Shown: positions 42,796-51,708, counted from the stretch's first letter. The stretch is 64,000 nt of DNA from Halomicrobium katesii DSM 19301 (GCF_000379085.1 NZ_KB905378.1:2051699-2115698), one strand, 5' to 3'. Notes: generated by a model not told the origin, from the sequence alone. Program-made: numbers and translations.

Positions 42796-43122
42796 ATGCC
42801 CTTCGTGACGAAACTCACACTGGAGAGCGGAGATCGACGGCGTCTGGACAGCGTCGTCGACGAGATCAAAGAACAGGCCGAACGGAAGGGTGTCGAGCTC
42901 AAGGGCCCACACCCGCAGCCACCGGACCACCTGCGCGTGCCACAGTCGAAGACGCTCGACCCGGCGGGCGGGCGCTTCGAGTCCTGGGACTACACCGTCT
43001 ACACGCGCACGATCGAGATCGTCGACCACGAGGAGTTCGCCCGCGCGGTCGCGGGCCGAGAGTTCGACGACGGGATCCACGTCGCCGCCGAGGTCGAACA
43101 GCGCAGTCACCTGGGTTCCTGA
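42796..43122 (+). CDS. Ribosomal protein uS10 paralogue
   Basis: 108 residues. FVTKLTLESGDRRRLDSVVDEI, GVELKGPHPQPPDHLRVPQSKT and YTVYTRTIEIVDHEEFARA follow the S10 fold and its long nucleic-acid loop. The canonical haloarchaeal S10 starts differently and is encoded with elongation factor genes; this is a second divergent copy. Could be an alternative ribosomal or antitermination (NusE-like) factor; inference only. Confidence 0.72.
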   Translation: MPFVTKLTLESGDRRRLDSVVDEIKEQAERKGVELKGPHPQPPDHLRVPQSKTLDPAGGRFESWDYTVYTRTIEIVDHEEFARAVAGREFDDGIHVAAEVEQRSHLGS

Positions 43123-43274
43123 CGGGTCCAGACAGGAGAGACCACAGGCCCCGATCAGTGTTTTCCGGCTTGGACGTTCGTCACAGACGCACAGCCGGTA
43201 GTACCAGCGACGGCAGCCGTCACTGCCCCGAAGCCGGGACCACTGTCTGTCCGGCGCAGGCCGTCCAGACCACG

Positions 43275-43282
43275 ATTTTTAT
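43275..43282 (+). promoter_or_regulatory. TATA-like box
   Basis: ATTTTTAT about 29 bases before ATG 43308, favouring this ATG over an upstream GTG at 43287. Confidence 0.55.
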
Positions 43283-43307
43283 GTGAGTGGAAAATCGTTC
43301 ACAACAC

Positions 43308-44285
43308 ATGGAGTACACACGACTCGGTTCGACTGGGTTGCAGGTGTCACCGATCTGTTTCGGAACGTGGCGGTTCGGGCTGGAACACGAGGACAGCGGC
43401 GTCGTCGAGACCGACCGCGAGGACGCCCACGAACTGCTCGACGCCTTCGCAGCGCAGGGCGGGAACTTCATCGACACCGCCAACGGCTACGGGCAGGGCC
43501 GCAGCGAGACGTGGATCGGCGAGTGGCTCGAAGACCGGGACCGCGAGGACTTCGTCGTCGCCTCGAAGTGCTACTGGTCACAGGTCTCTCGGTTCCAGGA
43601 GAACCTCTCGAAGAAGAACGTCAAAGCGGAGGTCGAGGGCTCGCTCGACCGACTGGGCACCGACTACCTCGACATCCTCTACTGTCACCGCTTCGACGAC
43701 GGGACGCCGCCAGAGCGCACGCTGCGCGCGCTGGACGACCTCGTCAGCCAGGGGAAAGTCCACTACGTCGGCATCTCGACGTGTGACGCCTGGAAGCTCA
43801 CGAAGGCGCTGTGGGAGGCCGACGTGAACAACTACGAGGCCTTCACGGTCACTCAGCCCCAGTACTCTGCGACCTACCGCGAACCGGTGGCGGAGTACCT
43901 GGACGTGTGTGCCGATCAGGACCTCGCGGTCTGCCCGTACTCGCCGCTGCACGGCGGCTTCCTCACCGGCAAGTACGAGCGCGTCGGCGACGGCGAGGTC
44001 GAGGCCCCGGACGGTTCCCGCGGCGACATCGACGACCACTTCGAGGACTGGTACCTGACAGAACGGGCCTGGGACGTGCTCGACGAGGTCCTGGCCGTCG
44101 CCGACGAGGCCGACGCGACCCCGGCACAGGTCTCGCTGCGCTGGCTGATGGACCACGAGCGGTTCACCTGCGTTCCGATCATTGGTGCACGCACGGTCGA
44201 CCAGCTCGACGAGAACCTCGGCGCGGTCGAGGTCGAGCTGTCCGACGACCAGTTCGCCCGGATCGACGACGCGATCGAGGTCTGA
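43308..44285 (+). CDS. Aldo/keto reductase
   Basis: 325 residues from ATG 43308 (MEYTRLGSTGLQVSPICFG). The catalytic tetrad is recognisable: Asp and Tyr in FIDTANGYGQGRSE, Lys in VVASKCYW, His in LYCHRFDD. C-terminal VPIIGARTVDQLDENLGA binds NADP(H). Reduces aldehydes or ketones; haloarchaeal substrates are unknown. Single gene with its own promoter. Confidence 0.92.
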   Translation: MEYTRLGSTGLQVSPICFGTWRFGLEHEDSGVVETDREDAHELLDAFAAQGGNFIDTANGYGQGRSETWIGEWLEDRDREDFVVASKCYWSQVSRFQENLSKKNVKAEVEGSLDRLGTDYLDILYCHRFDDGTPPERTLRALDDLVSQGKVHYVGISTCDAWKLTKALWEADVNNYEAFTVTQPQYSATYREPVAEYLDVCADQDLAVCPYSPLHGGFLTGKYERVGDGEVEAPDGSRGDIDDHFEDWYLTERAWDVLDEVLAVADEADATPAQVSLRWLMDHERFTCVPIIGARTVDQLDENLGAVEVELSDDQFARIDDAIEV

Positions 44286-44438
44286 AGCGCCGCTATTCGA
44301 CCGCTTGCGCAGGATCGACGACCTCGCCAGTGGACGATTCGACGCCGACTTGGTCACAGCTCTGCTAGCGGACTGGCGTCGGGATCGTCACTCATGGGCG
44401 TGTCTTGGGCCAGCCGGGATAAAGGCTCTCCAGTTCCG

Positions 44439-44858
44439 TCAGGGCCTCTCGACGGCGAGCGTGATCGTCGCGCCGGCACCGTCCGCGAGCGCGGCGACGA
44501 GCCCTCGATCGAGGTCGGTCGCGGCAGCGTCGGCCTCGACCATCACGGTCCGGTCGTCGACGTAGTCGCTGGTCCGACAGACGTGGCTCCGGTCGCTCTC
44601 GAAGGTCAGGTCGGGATGACCGCTGCCAGTGACGGTGTCGGTGTGCCCGCCGGCTTCGATCGTCATCGTGATCGTCGCCTCGTCGTCCCGGCAGGCCGCG
44701 ACGAAGTCGGGGTCGAACTCGCTGGGCACTCGGTCGGCCTCGATACCGAGGATACAGTCCCCGGCGGGCGTGAGGAAGTCGTCGCTGGTCACTTCCAGCG
44801 TACTCTCGTGTTCGGCGCTGACGTGCTCGTGGCCGTGTGCGTGAACGACTTCGTCCAT
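44439..44858 (-). CDS. DUF371 family archaeal protein
   Basis: 139 residues. HAHGHEHVSAEHESTLEVTS followed by DDFLTPAGDCILGIEADR is the characteristic start of DUF371, a small archaeal family: His-rich motif, T/S-LE(V/I)T, then GDCI. The rest alternates beta strands. No biochemical role known to me. His and Cys residues may form a metal site. Confidence 0.85.
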   Translation of the reverse strand: MDEVVHAHGHEHVSAEHESTLEVTSDDFLTPAGDCILGIEADRVPSEFDPDFVAACRDDEATITMTIEAGGHTDTVTGSGHPDLTFESDRSHVCRTSDYVDDRTVMVEADAAATDLDRGLVAALADGAGATITLAVERP

Positions 44859-44883
44859 ACGGACGCCTGCCGCCGCCCGTACT

Positions 44884-45057
44884 TCAGCGGGTCGACTCGG
44901 GCCGGGAGACGGCGATCGTCACCGCACCGCAGACACACTCGTAGGCCGACTGGCGACCGGCGGCCGTTTCGAAGACGATGGCGGGTTCCTCCGGCAGCGC
45001 TCGGTCACACTCCGGTGCCTCACAGGTGGCCGAACCGGTCGTGAGTTCCTCGATCAT
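44884..45057 (-). CDS. 57-residue zinc-ribbon protein
   Basis: From ATG 45057 (MIEELTTGSATCEAPECDRAL). Four Cys in two groups (TCEAPEC and ECVC) would bind zinc. Similar in size to other haloarchaeal micro-zinc proteins. Lies 25 bases upstream of the DUF371 gene on the same strand, so possibly co-transcribed with it. An upstream ATG at 45087 adds 10 residues. Confidence 0.65.
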   Translation of the reverse strand: MIEELTTGSATCEAPECDRALPEEPAIVFETAAGRQSAYECVCGAVTIAVSRPESTR

Positions 45058-45165
45058 GGTCAGTCGTTCGGCCGACACCCACGTCAAGGTCCGGAAACCC
45101 CGGAGTGAAAGTGAAAGTGGTTGTCGAGGGTAAAGGATATGCCCACGGGGAACGCCCGATGATGC

Positions 45166-46995
45166 ATGTCGCTGGAGTGGAGCGCTGGGGCGGTCGATCC
45201 GGGGGGAGATCCGCCGTCAGCCGAGACCTGGCAGCCGATCGACGTGCCCGGGCGACCGACCGAGTTCGTCGACGCCGAGGCCGTGGCCTACCGGGCGAGG
45301 TTCGACGACCCACGGGACCCAGACGAAGCATACGCTGTTCTGGTACTCGAGGGAGTCTACGCTCACGCGCGCGTGTGGCTCGACGGTGAACTGATCGCGG
45401 AACACGACGCGTACTTCGAGCCACTCCGAGTGCCCTTGCCCGTCGGCGAGGACAACGAGTTGCTCGTCGAGTGTCGCCGTCCCGAAGATCGGTTCGGCGG
45501 GATCTACGACACCGACCGCGTTCCGACCGCGTCGTCCGTGCCGGGAATCTGGTGGGACGCGCGCATCGAGACCCACCCGGACCCGTACGTCGCCGAGTTG
45601 AACGTTGCGCCCCGCGTCGACGGGGAGTCGGCCTCGGTCGCGGTCGAGGCGACGGTCGTCACCGACGAACCGCTCGACGACCGGCTGACACTCTCCTTGC
45701 GGCCGACCAGCGAGGTTCGGGGCGGAGGAATGATGAACAGAGCGCGGGTCGACACCGACGCCGGCCGAGCCACGGTCGCCCACGAGATCGACGTACGAGA
45801 CCCCTCGCTGTGGTGGCCCCACGACGTGGGGAGCCAGCCGCGCTACGCCGTCCGGGCGAAGCTGGCCGACGACGAGCGGACGGTAGAGACCGGACTGCGG
45901 TCGGTGTCGTACGACGAGTCGGGACTGCTCGTCAACGGACAGCGCGTCCCGGCGCGGGGCGTCACTCTCGTCGACGGGACGGTCGAAGACGTTCGGCGGG
46001 CGGTCGACGCCAACGCGAACCTCGTTCGAGCCCACGCCCACGCGCTCTCGCCCGCAGTGTACGAGGCCTGTGACGAGCAGGGAGTGCTCGTCTGGCAGGA
46101 CCTCCCGCTGACCGGACCCGGCGAATTCGACGTCGACCGCGCCGCGGCTCTACTGGAGCGGCTCGTGTGGTCGCGCCGTCGGCACCCGAGCCTCGCAGCG
46201 GTCAGCGTCCACGACGGGCCGGTCACAGACTACGCCGACGGGCTGGGTTCGGGACTGCTCGACCGAGTTCGGTTCCGCTGGCGGGCGTGGCGTGCCGACT
46301 ACGACGGTGCGTCCGCGGGGCGGGTGGCCGACGGCATCACCGAGGTCCCGGCGTTCCCCGTCGTCGGGCCGGCGGGCATCGACCCCGACGCGGCGACGAT
46401 GTATCCCGGCTGGACGTTCGGCGAGGCTCGCGACGCCGAGTGGCTCTGTGATCGCTACGGGCTCGGCACCGTGGTCGCGGCGTTCGGTGCCGGGGCGCTC
46501 GCGAACGGCGACGACGAGGCCACCGCCTTCGAGGGGGAACGCCGCGCTGCCCGCGTCGACGGCGGTGTCGACGACTCCCAGGCGATGCAGGCCAGCGTCG
46601 TCGGGACCGTCGCCGAGACGCTCCGCCGACGCGACGCCGACGTACTCGCCGTCGACACGCTCCGGGACGCCGACGGGGCCGGCATGGGCGTCCTCGCCGA
46701 GGACGGGACGCCCAAAGCCGCCTTCGAGCGACTCCAGAGCGCCTACGAGCCGACACAGGTCCTGCTGGCCGACCCGACGCCGGGCGACAGCGAGGTGGTA
46801 CTGGTCCACGACCGGCCGACCGGCGGTCTCGCGACGGTCGAGTGGGACGTAGACGGCGACAGAGAGCAGACCGAAGTCGAGATCGAGGCCTGCGGTCGCC
46901 AGACGGTGACGACGATAGCGCCGCCGGCCGGCTCGGACGTGACCCTCGCGGTCGCGATCGACGACATGGTCGCACGGAACCGGTACACGGTTTAA
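45166..46995 (+). CDS. Glycoside hydrolase family 2-like protein lacking the acid/base motif
   Basis: 609 residues, no signal. Beta-sandwich N-terminal domain (YRARFDDP ... VYAHARVWLDGELIAEHDAYFEP, about 40-90), an immunoglobulin-like domain, then a barrel with LVNGQRVPARGVT and EQGVLVWQDLPLTG, as in beta-mannosidases. Where these enzymes have the acid/base Glu (GNNE/NEN motif after HPSLA) the sequence reads HPSLAAVSVHDG, with no Glu. Catalysis by the usual mechanism is thus doubtful; a sugar-binding role or different acid is possible. Cytoplasmic. Confidence 0.72.
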   Translation: MSLEWSAGAVDPGGDPPSAETWQPIDVPGRPTEFVDAEAVAYRARFDDPRDPDEAYAVLVLEGVYAHARVWLDGELIAEHDAYFEPLRVPLPVGEDNELLVECRRPEDRFGGIYDTDRVPTASSVPGIWWDARIETHPDPYVAELNVAPRVDGESASVAVEATVVTDEPLDDRLTLSLRPTSEVRGGGMMNRARVDTDAGRATVAHEIDVRDPSLWWPHDVGSQPRYAVRAKLADDERTVETGLRSVSYDESGLLVNGQRVPARGVTLVDGTVEDVRRAVDANANLVRAHAHALSPAVYEACDEQGVLVWQDLPLTGPGEFDVDRAAALLERLVWSRRRHPSLAAVSVHDGPVTDYADGLGSGLLDRVRFRWRAWRADYDGASAGRVADGITEVPAFPVVGPAGIDPDAATMYPGWTFGEARDAEWLCDRYGLGTVVAAFGAGALANGDDEATAFEGERRAARVDGGVDDSQAMQASVVGTVAETLRRRDADVLAVDTLRDADGAGMGVLAEDGTPKAAFERLQSAYEPTQVLLADPTPGDSEVVLVHDRPTGGLATVEWDVDGDREQTEVEIEACGRQTVTTIAPPAGSDVTLAVAIDDMVARNRYTV

Positions 46996-47249
46996 GTTGA
47001 CTGCGTTCCGTGTGAATGTCTCACAATTACCGTTCTGGGCCGTGTGACGGGCAACCACGGTAGTTGGTGTACCGGAATATTTAAACAACACCCACCCGAA
47101 TGTGTAGCTACCAGAACGTCTTCGACGTTCAGGCAGTATCGCGTTACGCCCAGCATGACAGGGAACCCTGCTTATCGGAGACAGCCCATCATCGTTAGGG
47201 AGTCGACTGCCCAGCGTCGTGGCGGACATGGCATCGAGGATTAACAACA

Positions 47250-48140
47250 ATGGTAGATTCGATAGATCAATCGAAGAACGTAGAACTCACAGAAGACGAT
47301 CTCGAAAACAAGTCCAAAGGCGAGCTCATCAAGCTCGCGGGACAGCTTCGAGACCGACGAAACGAACTCAACCAGATGGCGTCCGAGCGCGCGTCCGACC
47401 GGGACGATCTCAACGCCAAGACGCGTGAGAAGGTCGACGAGGCCCAGGAACACCGCGAGGAGCGCGACGAGCTCAACGAAAAGGTTCAGGAACACAAAGA
47501 GAGCCGCAACGAGCTCAACGCCGAGGCCAACGAGCTGTTCGACAAGGTCGAGCAGCTGAAAAACGAGATGGAGCTCGACGAGGGCAAGTCCATCGATGAG
47601 CTCGAGTCCGAGATCGAGGACCTCGAATTCAAACAGCAGACGGAAGTCCTCTCCAGCGAGGACGAGCGCGAACTCATCGAGAAGATCGAGGAGAAGCGCG
47701 ACAAGCTCGCCAGCAAGAAAGAGAAGCTCGACCAGACGGAGGACCTCGACGGCATCAAAGAGGAGGCCGAGGAGGTCCGATCGGAGGCCAGCCAGCACCA
47801 CCAGAAGGTGACCGAGCTCGCCGACGAGGCCCAGAAGCACCACAACGAGATGATCGAGGCCTATCGCGAGGCCGACGACATCCGCGACGAGGCCGACGAG
47901 ATGCACGAGAAGTTCGTGGAGGCCCAGGAAGCGGCCGACCAGCACCACGAGGACTTCGTGCGCGTCCAGAAGCGCCTGCGCGAACTGGACAAGAAGGAGG
48001 AAGCCGAGGAACGCTCGGCTCGCGAGGAAAAGCAGGAGGCCGCCCGCGAGGAGGCCGAAGAGATCTACCAGAAGTTCAAGGAAGGCGAGACCCTCGACAC
48101 CGAGGACCTCATGAAGCTGCAGAAGGCCGGCAAGCTGTAA
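47250..48140 (+). CDS. Coiled-coil protein (COG1340-like)
   Basis: 296 residues, almost entirely charged heptads with no glycine- or proline-containing domain except near 130-150. Starts MVDSIDQSKNVELTEDD and ends EDLMKLQKAGKL. Such long archaeal coiled-coil proteins may organise complexes or the chromosome; no direct function known. The 254-base upstream gap is partly AT-rich and holds its promoter. Confidence 0.85.
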   Translation: MVDSIDQSKNVELTEDDLENKSKGELIKLAGQLRDRRNELNQMASERASDRDDLNAKTREKVDEAQEHREERDELNEKVQEHKESRNELNAEANELFDKVEQLKNEMELDEGKSIDELESEIEDLEFKQQTEVLSSEDERELIEKIEEKRDKLASKKEKLDQTEDLDGIKEEAEEVRSEASQHHQKVTELADEAQKHHNEMIEAYREADDIRDEADEMHEKFVEAQEAADQHHEDFVRVQKRLRELDKKEEAEERSAREEKQEAAREEAEEIYQKFKEGETLDTEDLMKLQKAGKL

Positions 48141-48231
48141 GTTCTCTCTCACTCTCTCCCGTTTACGCCCGTCCAGCAGTGCCGACGGTCGCGAACGACA
48201 GGATTACACCGGACAGAGACCAACGCCTCCC

Positions 48232-48897
48232 GTGGAACTGTTCGTGACACTGCTTGGCGGCGTCGTGTTCGGACTCGCGCTGGCGGCCCCACCGGGACCC
48301 ATGAACGCCGTGATCGCCGAGGAGAGCGTCCTCCGAGGGTGGCATGCCGGCTTCCGGGCCGGCCTCGGCGCGATGATCGCCGACCTGGCCTTTCTGGGCC
48401 TCGCGATCGTCGGTCTGGTGACAGTCGTGCGCGACAACCCCAACGTGGAGACGGCGATGCTCGCGGTCGGCGGCCTGTTGATGCTGTACTTCGCGGTGGG
48501 TGCAATCGACGACGCACAGACGTTCGTCGGCGACGATTCGGGAGACGGAAACGGGTTCTGGAAGGCTTTCGTGCTGGCGCTGACGAACCCCTATCAGGTG
48601 GTGTTCTGGCTGACCGTCGGCGTCGGACTGCTGGAGCAGGGCCGACTGGACGTGCTGGCACCGCTTCCCGTCGTCGGCCCGTCACTGGCAGAGCAGGTCG
48701 TCGTCCAGACCGGCCATCCCGTCCTGCTGGTCGGGCTGTTCGCGGGCATCGTACTGTGGATCACGAGCTTTCCCGCGGCGCTCGTCGGGGCCCGAGAGCG
48801 TGTCGAGCGCCTCGCACCGGCGGTGGCGTGGCTCTCGGCGCTCGTGCTGGCAGGCTTCGGTGGCCTCTTTCTCGTCGAAGCCGTGGGTCGGCTCTAG
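48232..48897 (+). CDS. LysE-family export protein
   Basis: 221 residues, GTG start, five to six membrane segments. AAPPGPMNAVIAEESVLRGW is the LysE/RhtB family signature (PGP.N......G...G) that exports amino acids. ALTNPYQVVFWL is the second conserved block. Substrate unknown. It converges with the HD gene and their ends overlap by four bases. Confidence 0.88.
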   Translation: MELFVTLLGGVVFGLALAAPPGPMNAVIAEESVLRGWHAGFRAGLGAMIADLAFLGLAIVGLVTVVRDNPNVETAMLAVGGLLMLYFAVGAIDDAQTFVGDDSGDGNGFWKAFVLALTNPYQVVFWLTVGVGLLEQGRLDVLAPLPVVGPSLAEQVVVQTGHPVLLVGLFAGIVLWITSFPAALVGARERVERLAPAVAWLSALVLAGFGGLFLVEAVGRL

Positions 48898-49613
48898 TCG
48901 TCGCCGCCGACGCCGGTGGCCACGTCGCCGACGTGCGAGTCGTCGTCCATCTCGGCGACTTCCAGCTCCAGCCACTCCTGGAACCACTTGGCTCGTTTGA
49001 GCCGGCGGTGGACGATCGCTTCGGCGGTCTCGCTCTCGATGCGCTGGCGAGCGTCCTCGCCGCGTTCGATCACGCGGCCGACCATCTCGGCGGCGTCCAT
49101 GTGCGAGCGCGACTCGTAGCCCATCCGCAGGAGCATCAGCGCCGTCCCGTTGGCACCGACCTTGTCGAGCACGTCGGCCTCGATGAGACACTGAGTCTCC
49201 AGCGGGAGGTCGGTCAGATCGTCCTGGTAGGAGTGGTCGCGGACGGCACTACACACCTGCTCGACGAACGAGTCCGGGTAGTCGCCGTGGCTCAGCAGGT
49301 ACTCGCGGGCGATGGTCGCGCCGACCTCCGCGTGGACGTCCTGCTCGGCCTCCAGTTTCGCGATGTCGTGAAACAGCGCGGCCACGCGGGTCACGTCGAC
49401 GTTCGCTCCTTCCTCGCGTGCGATCTCGACGGCGAGATCGACGACGTTCAGGATGTGGTTGAAGCGATACTCCGCGGAGTGCCACGGGTACCACCGCATT
49501 CGGCCGCCTTCCGCTTCGTTCTCGACGCTCGCGGCGAGATAGTCGTGGACGAAGTCCCGCATTGCCTCGAACTCGGCGTCCGAAACCGGTGATTCACGGA
49601 TTTCGACGCCCAC
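48894..49613 (-). CDS. HD-domain metal phosphohydrolase
   Basis: 239 residues. The metal-binding HD motif ALFHDIAKLE (about residue 81) with preceding FNHILNVVD and following VRDHSYQDDLTDLP, then an Asp in ADVLDKVG, suit an HD hydrolase that acts on nucleotides or on phosphorylated metabolites. N-terminus MGVEIRESPVSDAEFE. C-terminus acidic. Convergent with the LysE gene. Confidence 0.85.
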   Translation of the reverse strand: MGVEIRESPVSDAEFEAMRDFVHDYLAASVENEAEGGRMRWYPWHSAEYRFNHILNVVDLAVEIAREEGANVDVTRVAALFHDIAKLEAEQDVHAEVGATIAREYLLSHGDYPDSFVEQVCSAVRDHSYQDDLTDLPLETQCLIEADVLDKVGANGTALMLLRMGYESRSHMDAAEMVGRVIERGEDARQRIESETAEAIVHRRLKRAKWFQEWLELEVAEMDDDSHVGDVATGVGGDD

Positions 49614-49979
49614 AGAAGCACCTCCGTCGTCGCAGTTCGGTATTCATCTTACGTACAAAAAGGTCCGTTCGACTCTTTAGCGTTACGACACCTCCAACGA
49701 CTCGAAACGATCCCGAATTCCCCCACGAGCAGGCACCAGAAGCGCCACAGCGACACTCTCCGTGTCGGCCGGGGCGAAGAGAGGGACGAACGCGTGTCTC
49801 GATCGTGGTCGTTGAACGTCACGGCGCGTCCGACAGCGACTGGCCGAATGTTCACTGCTCCGTCCGTCGGCTGTCAGAGCCCTCGGCTGACACACGGTTA
49901 GAGAGCCGCAACACGAAAAGAGACAGGGGCGACAGATTAGTAGTGTTCAGAGAAGAGATCGAGAGTGGCATTGTGGAGG

Positions 49980-50089
49980 CACCGAAAGCCCTCGTACAGT
50001 TGCGGTCCCGGGACCCACGCTGCGCGCGCTCACTTTGCTCGCGTGCTTGTGGGGTCCGGGTTCCCGCAACTGCACTCGCCCTTTCATCC
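49980..50089 (+). repeat. CACCGAAAG unit A (110 bp)
   Basis: CACCGAAAGCCCTCG start, CTCGCCCTTTCATCC end, internal long stem CAGTTGCGG ... CCGCAACTG with CCGGGACCC/GGGGTCCGGG. Confidence 0.8.
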
Positions 50090-50125
50090 GCCAGGGTTTA
50101 GATGACCGAGCAGCCGAAACCTGCC

Positions 50126-50228
50126 GGATGAAAGGGCGAGGCGCGGTCGGCGGTTCTGCAGCGGCACTATTCGACTGGAAGGAGAATATCCGCTACAGAA
50201 CCGCCGAGCGTACCGAGGGCTTTCGGTG
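50126..50228 (-). repeat. CACCGAAAG unit B (103 bp)
   Basis: Opposite orientation to A. Minus-strand start CACCGAAAGCCCTCGG, end CGCCTCGCCCTTTCATCC. Stem CGGCGGTTCTG/CAGAACCGCCG. Close relative of unit C at 56345-56446. Confidence 0.85.
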
Positions 50229-50580
50229 TCTGCGGCTCTGCAAACACAGTTGCTAAACTGAACACCGCCGACAGATTCGACCGCGGTCGTGGTTGAGCGA
50301 CGTGTGGAATGCGGTCGAGACCTGCCACCGAGAAGTACGCTCTGGAGCGTCGAATGCCAGATAAGGGTCGATGGTATCTTCTGTCACCGTTCGAGTTTTC
50401 GTTGCCGTATCGTACACCTCCAACAATAGAAGACAGGCATTCGGACAGTAATAAGCGTTTCTTCGGGAAAGAATAAAGTAGTAAATCACGGCCCCCACAC
50501 CTCTAGGAGTTCTAGGGAACTGTGCGGGGAAAGCCGGTCGAAAACATACGACTCCACCAGAAGTAGTGTTGCTCATCTGA

Positions 50581-50588
50581 ATTTTTAT
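50581..50588 (+). promoter_or_regulatory. TATA-like box
   Basis: ATTTTTAT about 28 bases before ATG 50614. Confidence 0.6.
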
Positions 50589-50613
50589 CCCACCGGAGCC
50601 CGAACGAGGACGT

Positions 50614-51339
50614 ATGTCGATCAGAAGAGCGGCGTCCGCCGACAAGCCCGCGATCCGCGACGTTGCCCGACGATCGTTACAGGCGTCGTACTCGCTCGGA
50701 CCGCACGCGATCACGAGTGCGATCGAGGAGTGGTACGGCGAGGAGCGACTCGACGAGACGCTGTCCGACGACGGTCGCGTGTTGCTCGTCGCCGTCGAAG
50801 ACGAGCAGGTCGTCGGCTTCTCCGAAAGTACGCTGGCCGGCACAGAGATCGGGACGCTCCTCTGGTTGCACGTCGACCCGGCCTACCGGGGTCACGGCAT
50901 CGCCTCGGAGCTGTTCGAGGCGACGAGGACGGAACTCGAATCGCTCGGTGCCGAGCGAATCCACGGACGCGTGCTCTCGGACAACGCGGACGGAAACGCG
51001 TTCTACCGTTCGAAGGGCTTCGAGCCTGCCGGCGAGGAGTCCGTCGAGATCGACGGGCGAACCTACGTCGAGCGACGCTACGTCGAAACCAGCCCGAGCG
51101 GTCGCGAGCCCATCGAGACCGACGGTACCACCGTGTTCGTCGACCACGACGCGACCGAGAACGGTTCCGTCGACGCCTTTCACGTGGTGTACCGAGACCA
51201 GGCGGGCGGCGATCCGTACGGGTACTACTGTGCGAACTGTAGCACGCTCGCGAACGCGATGGACGCGATGGGACGGATCGAGTGTGACAACTGCGGCAAC
51301 GCCCGCAAGCCCACGCGCTGGGACGCCGCGTACCTCTAG
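50614..51339 (+). CDS. GNAT acetyltransferase fused to a C-terminal zinc-ribbon domain
   Basis: 241 residues. N-terminal GNAT domain (1-155) with LWLHVDPAYRGHGIASELF (acetyl-CoA loop) and VLSDNADGNAFYRSKGFEPAG. C-terminal domain (about 165-241) has YYCANCSTLAN and IECDNCGNARKP, two CxxC pairs for zinc, preceded by DGTTVFVDHDATENGS. The zinc domain resembles a haloarchaeal stand-alone family (DUF5816-like, from memory). It could select the substrate, for example a protein or RNA-bound amine. Good promoter box upstream. Confidence 0.85.
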   Translation: MSIRRAASADKPAIRDVARRSLQASYSLGPHAITSAIEEWYGEERLDETLSDDGRVLLVAVEDEQVVGFSESTLAGTEIGTLLWLHVDPAYRGHGIASELFEATRTELESLGAERIHGRVLSDNADGNAFYRSKGFEPAGEESVEIDGRTYVERRYVETSPSGREPIETDGTTVFVDHDATENGSVDAFHVVYRDQAGGDPYGYYCANCSTLANAMDAMGRIECDNCGNARKPTRWDAAYL

Positions 51340-51426
51340 GTGCGTCTCCTCGTACGGATGTCAAAGCGGCAGAGAGACGCCGTCACGGAGAGAGCCGAGA
51401 GAACGGGCGGCGATGGGGCCATCGAC

Positions 51427-51510
51427 TCATACTACCGGCTGTAACTCTGTCACGGATTTCACCACCCCGGAGTGGCGAATATCCGAACGAAGTTACAGCC
51501 GGCAGTATCA
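51427..51510. repeat. 84-bp hairpin element, family 3, copy b (flanked by TCA/TCA)
   Basis: Starts TCATACTACCGGCTGTAA, ends TTACAGCCGGCAGTATCA. Matching TCA triplets on both sides; the right one is the stop codon of the next minus-strand gene. Differences from 11222-11305 lie mainly in the inner loop. Confidence 0.9.
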
Positions 51511-51687
51511 GGAATCGGAGCCGCGGCCGTCCCGTGCTGGGCGTAACACGAGCGCGTAGTAGAGGACGAACACCGCGATCGCGATGGCGACGCCCAGAAT
51601 CGTGTCCATCAGGACCGTTTCGAGCGACGAGTGCAACGCGACGGCTGAAGCGATCGTACCCCCGAGAACGAAGCTTCGGACGAACAT
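51508..51687 (-). CDS. 59-residue membrane protein
   Basis: From ATG 51687 (MFVRSFVLGGTIASAVALHS). Two hydrophobic helices (about 4-20 and 30-50), basic C-terminus RPARDGRGSDS. The TATATAA box at 51709-51715 is 25 bases upstream and favours this ATG over 51705. Unknown function. Confidence 0.65.
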   Translation of the reverse strand: MFVRSFVLGGTIASAVALHSSLETVLMDTILGVAIAIAVFVLYYALVLRPARDGRGSDS

Positions 51688-51708
51688 GGGCGTAGTTCGA
51701 ACCACCGT

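Larger units (their letters stand above)
49943..50265. repeat. Composite array of two inverted CACCGAAAG units between GTGTTCAG/CTGAACAC ends
   Basis: Ends GTGTTCAG (49943) and CTGAACAC (50265) are inverted. Between them lie two structured units in opposite orientation (49980-50089 and 50126-50228) joined by a smaller palindrome (GCCAGGGTTT ... GAAACCTGCC). A related array occurs at 56274-56482. Confidence 0.8.
49614..50613. other. 1-kb intergenic region, no supported gene
   Basis: Holds the structured repeat array at 49943-50265. 49614-49942 shows no codon bias. 50266-50580 becomes AT-rich towards the next gene (AAGAATAAAGTAGTAAATC near 50475) and contains a possible hairpin CCCCCACACCTCTAGGAG. 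The only open frames found conflict with real genes or have no start signal. Confidence 0.55.

Noticed and set aside
49980-50228. Possible CRISPR-like array
   Set aside because: Only two units, inverted rather than direct, no spacers and no cas genes.
50253-50843. Minus-strand frame of 196 codons upstream of the GNAT gene
   Set aside because: Overlaps the GNAT gene start and promoter; Ser/Thr-rich with no family similarity.
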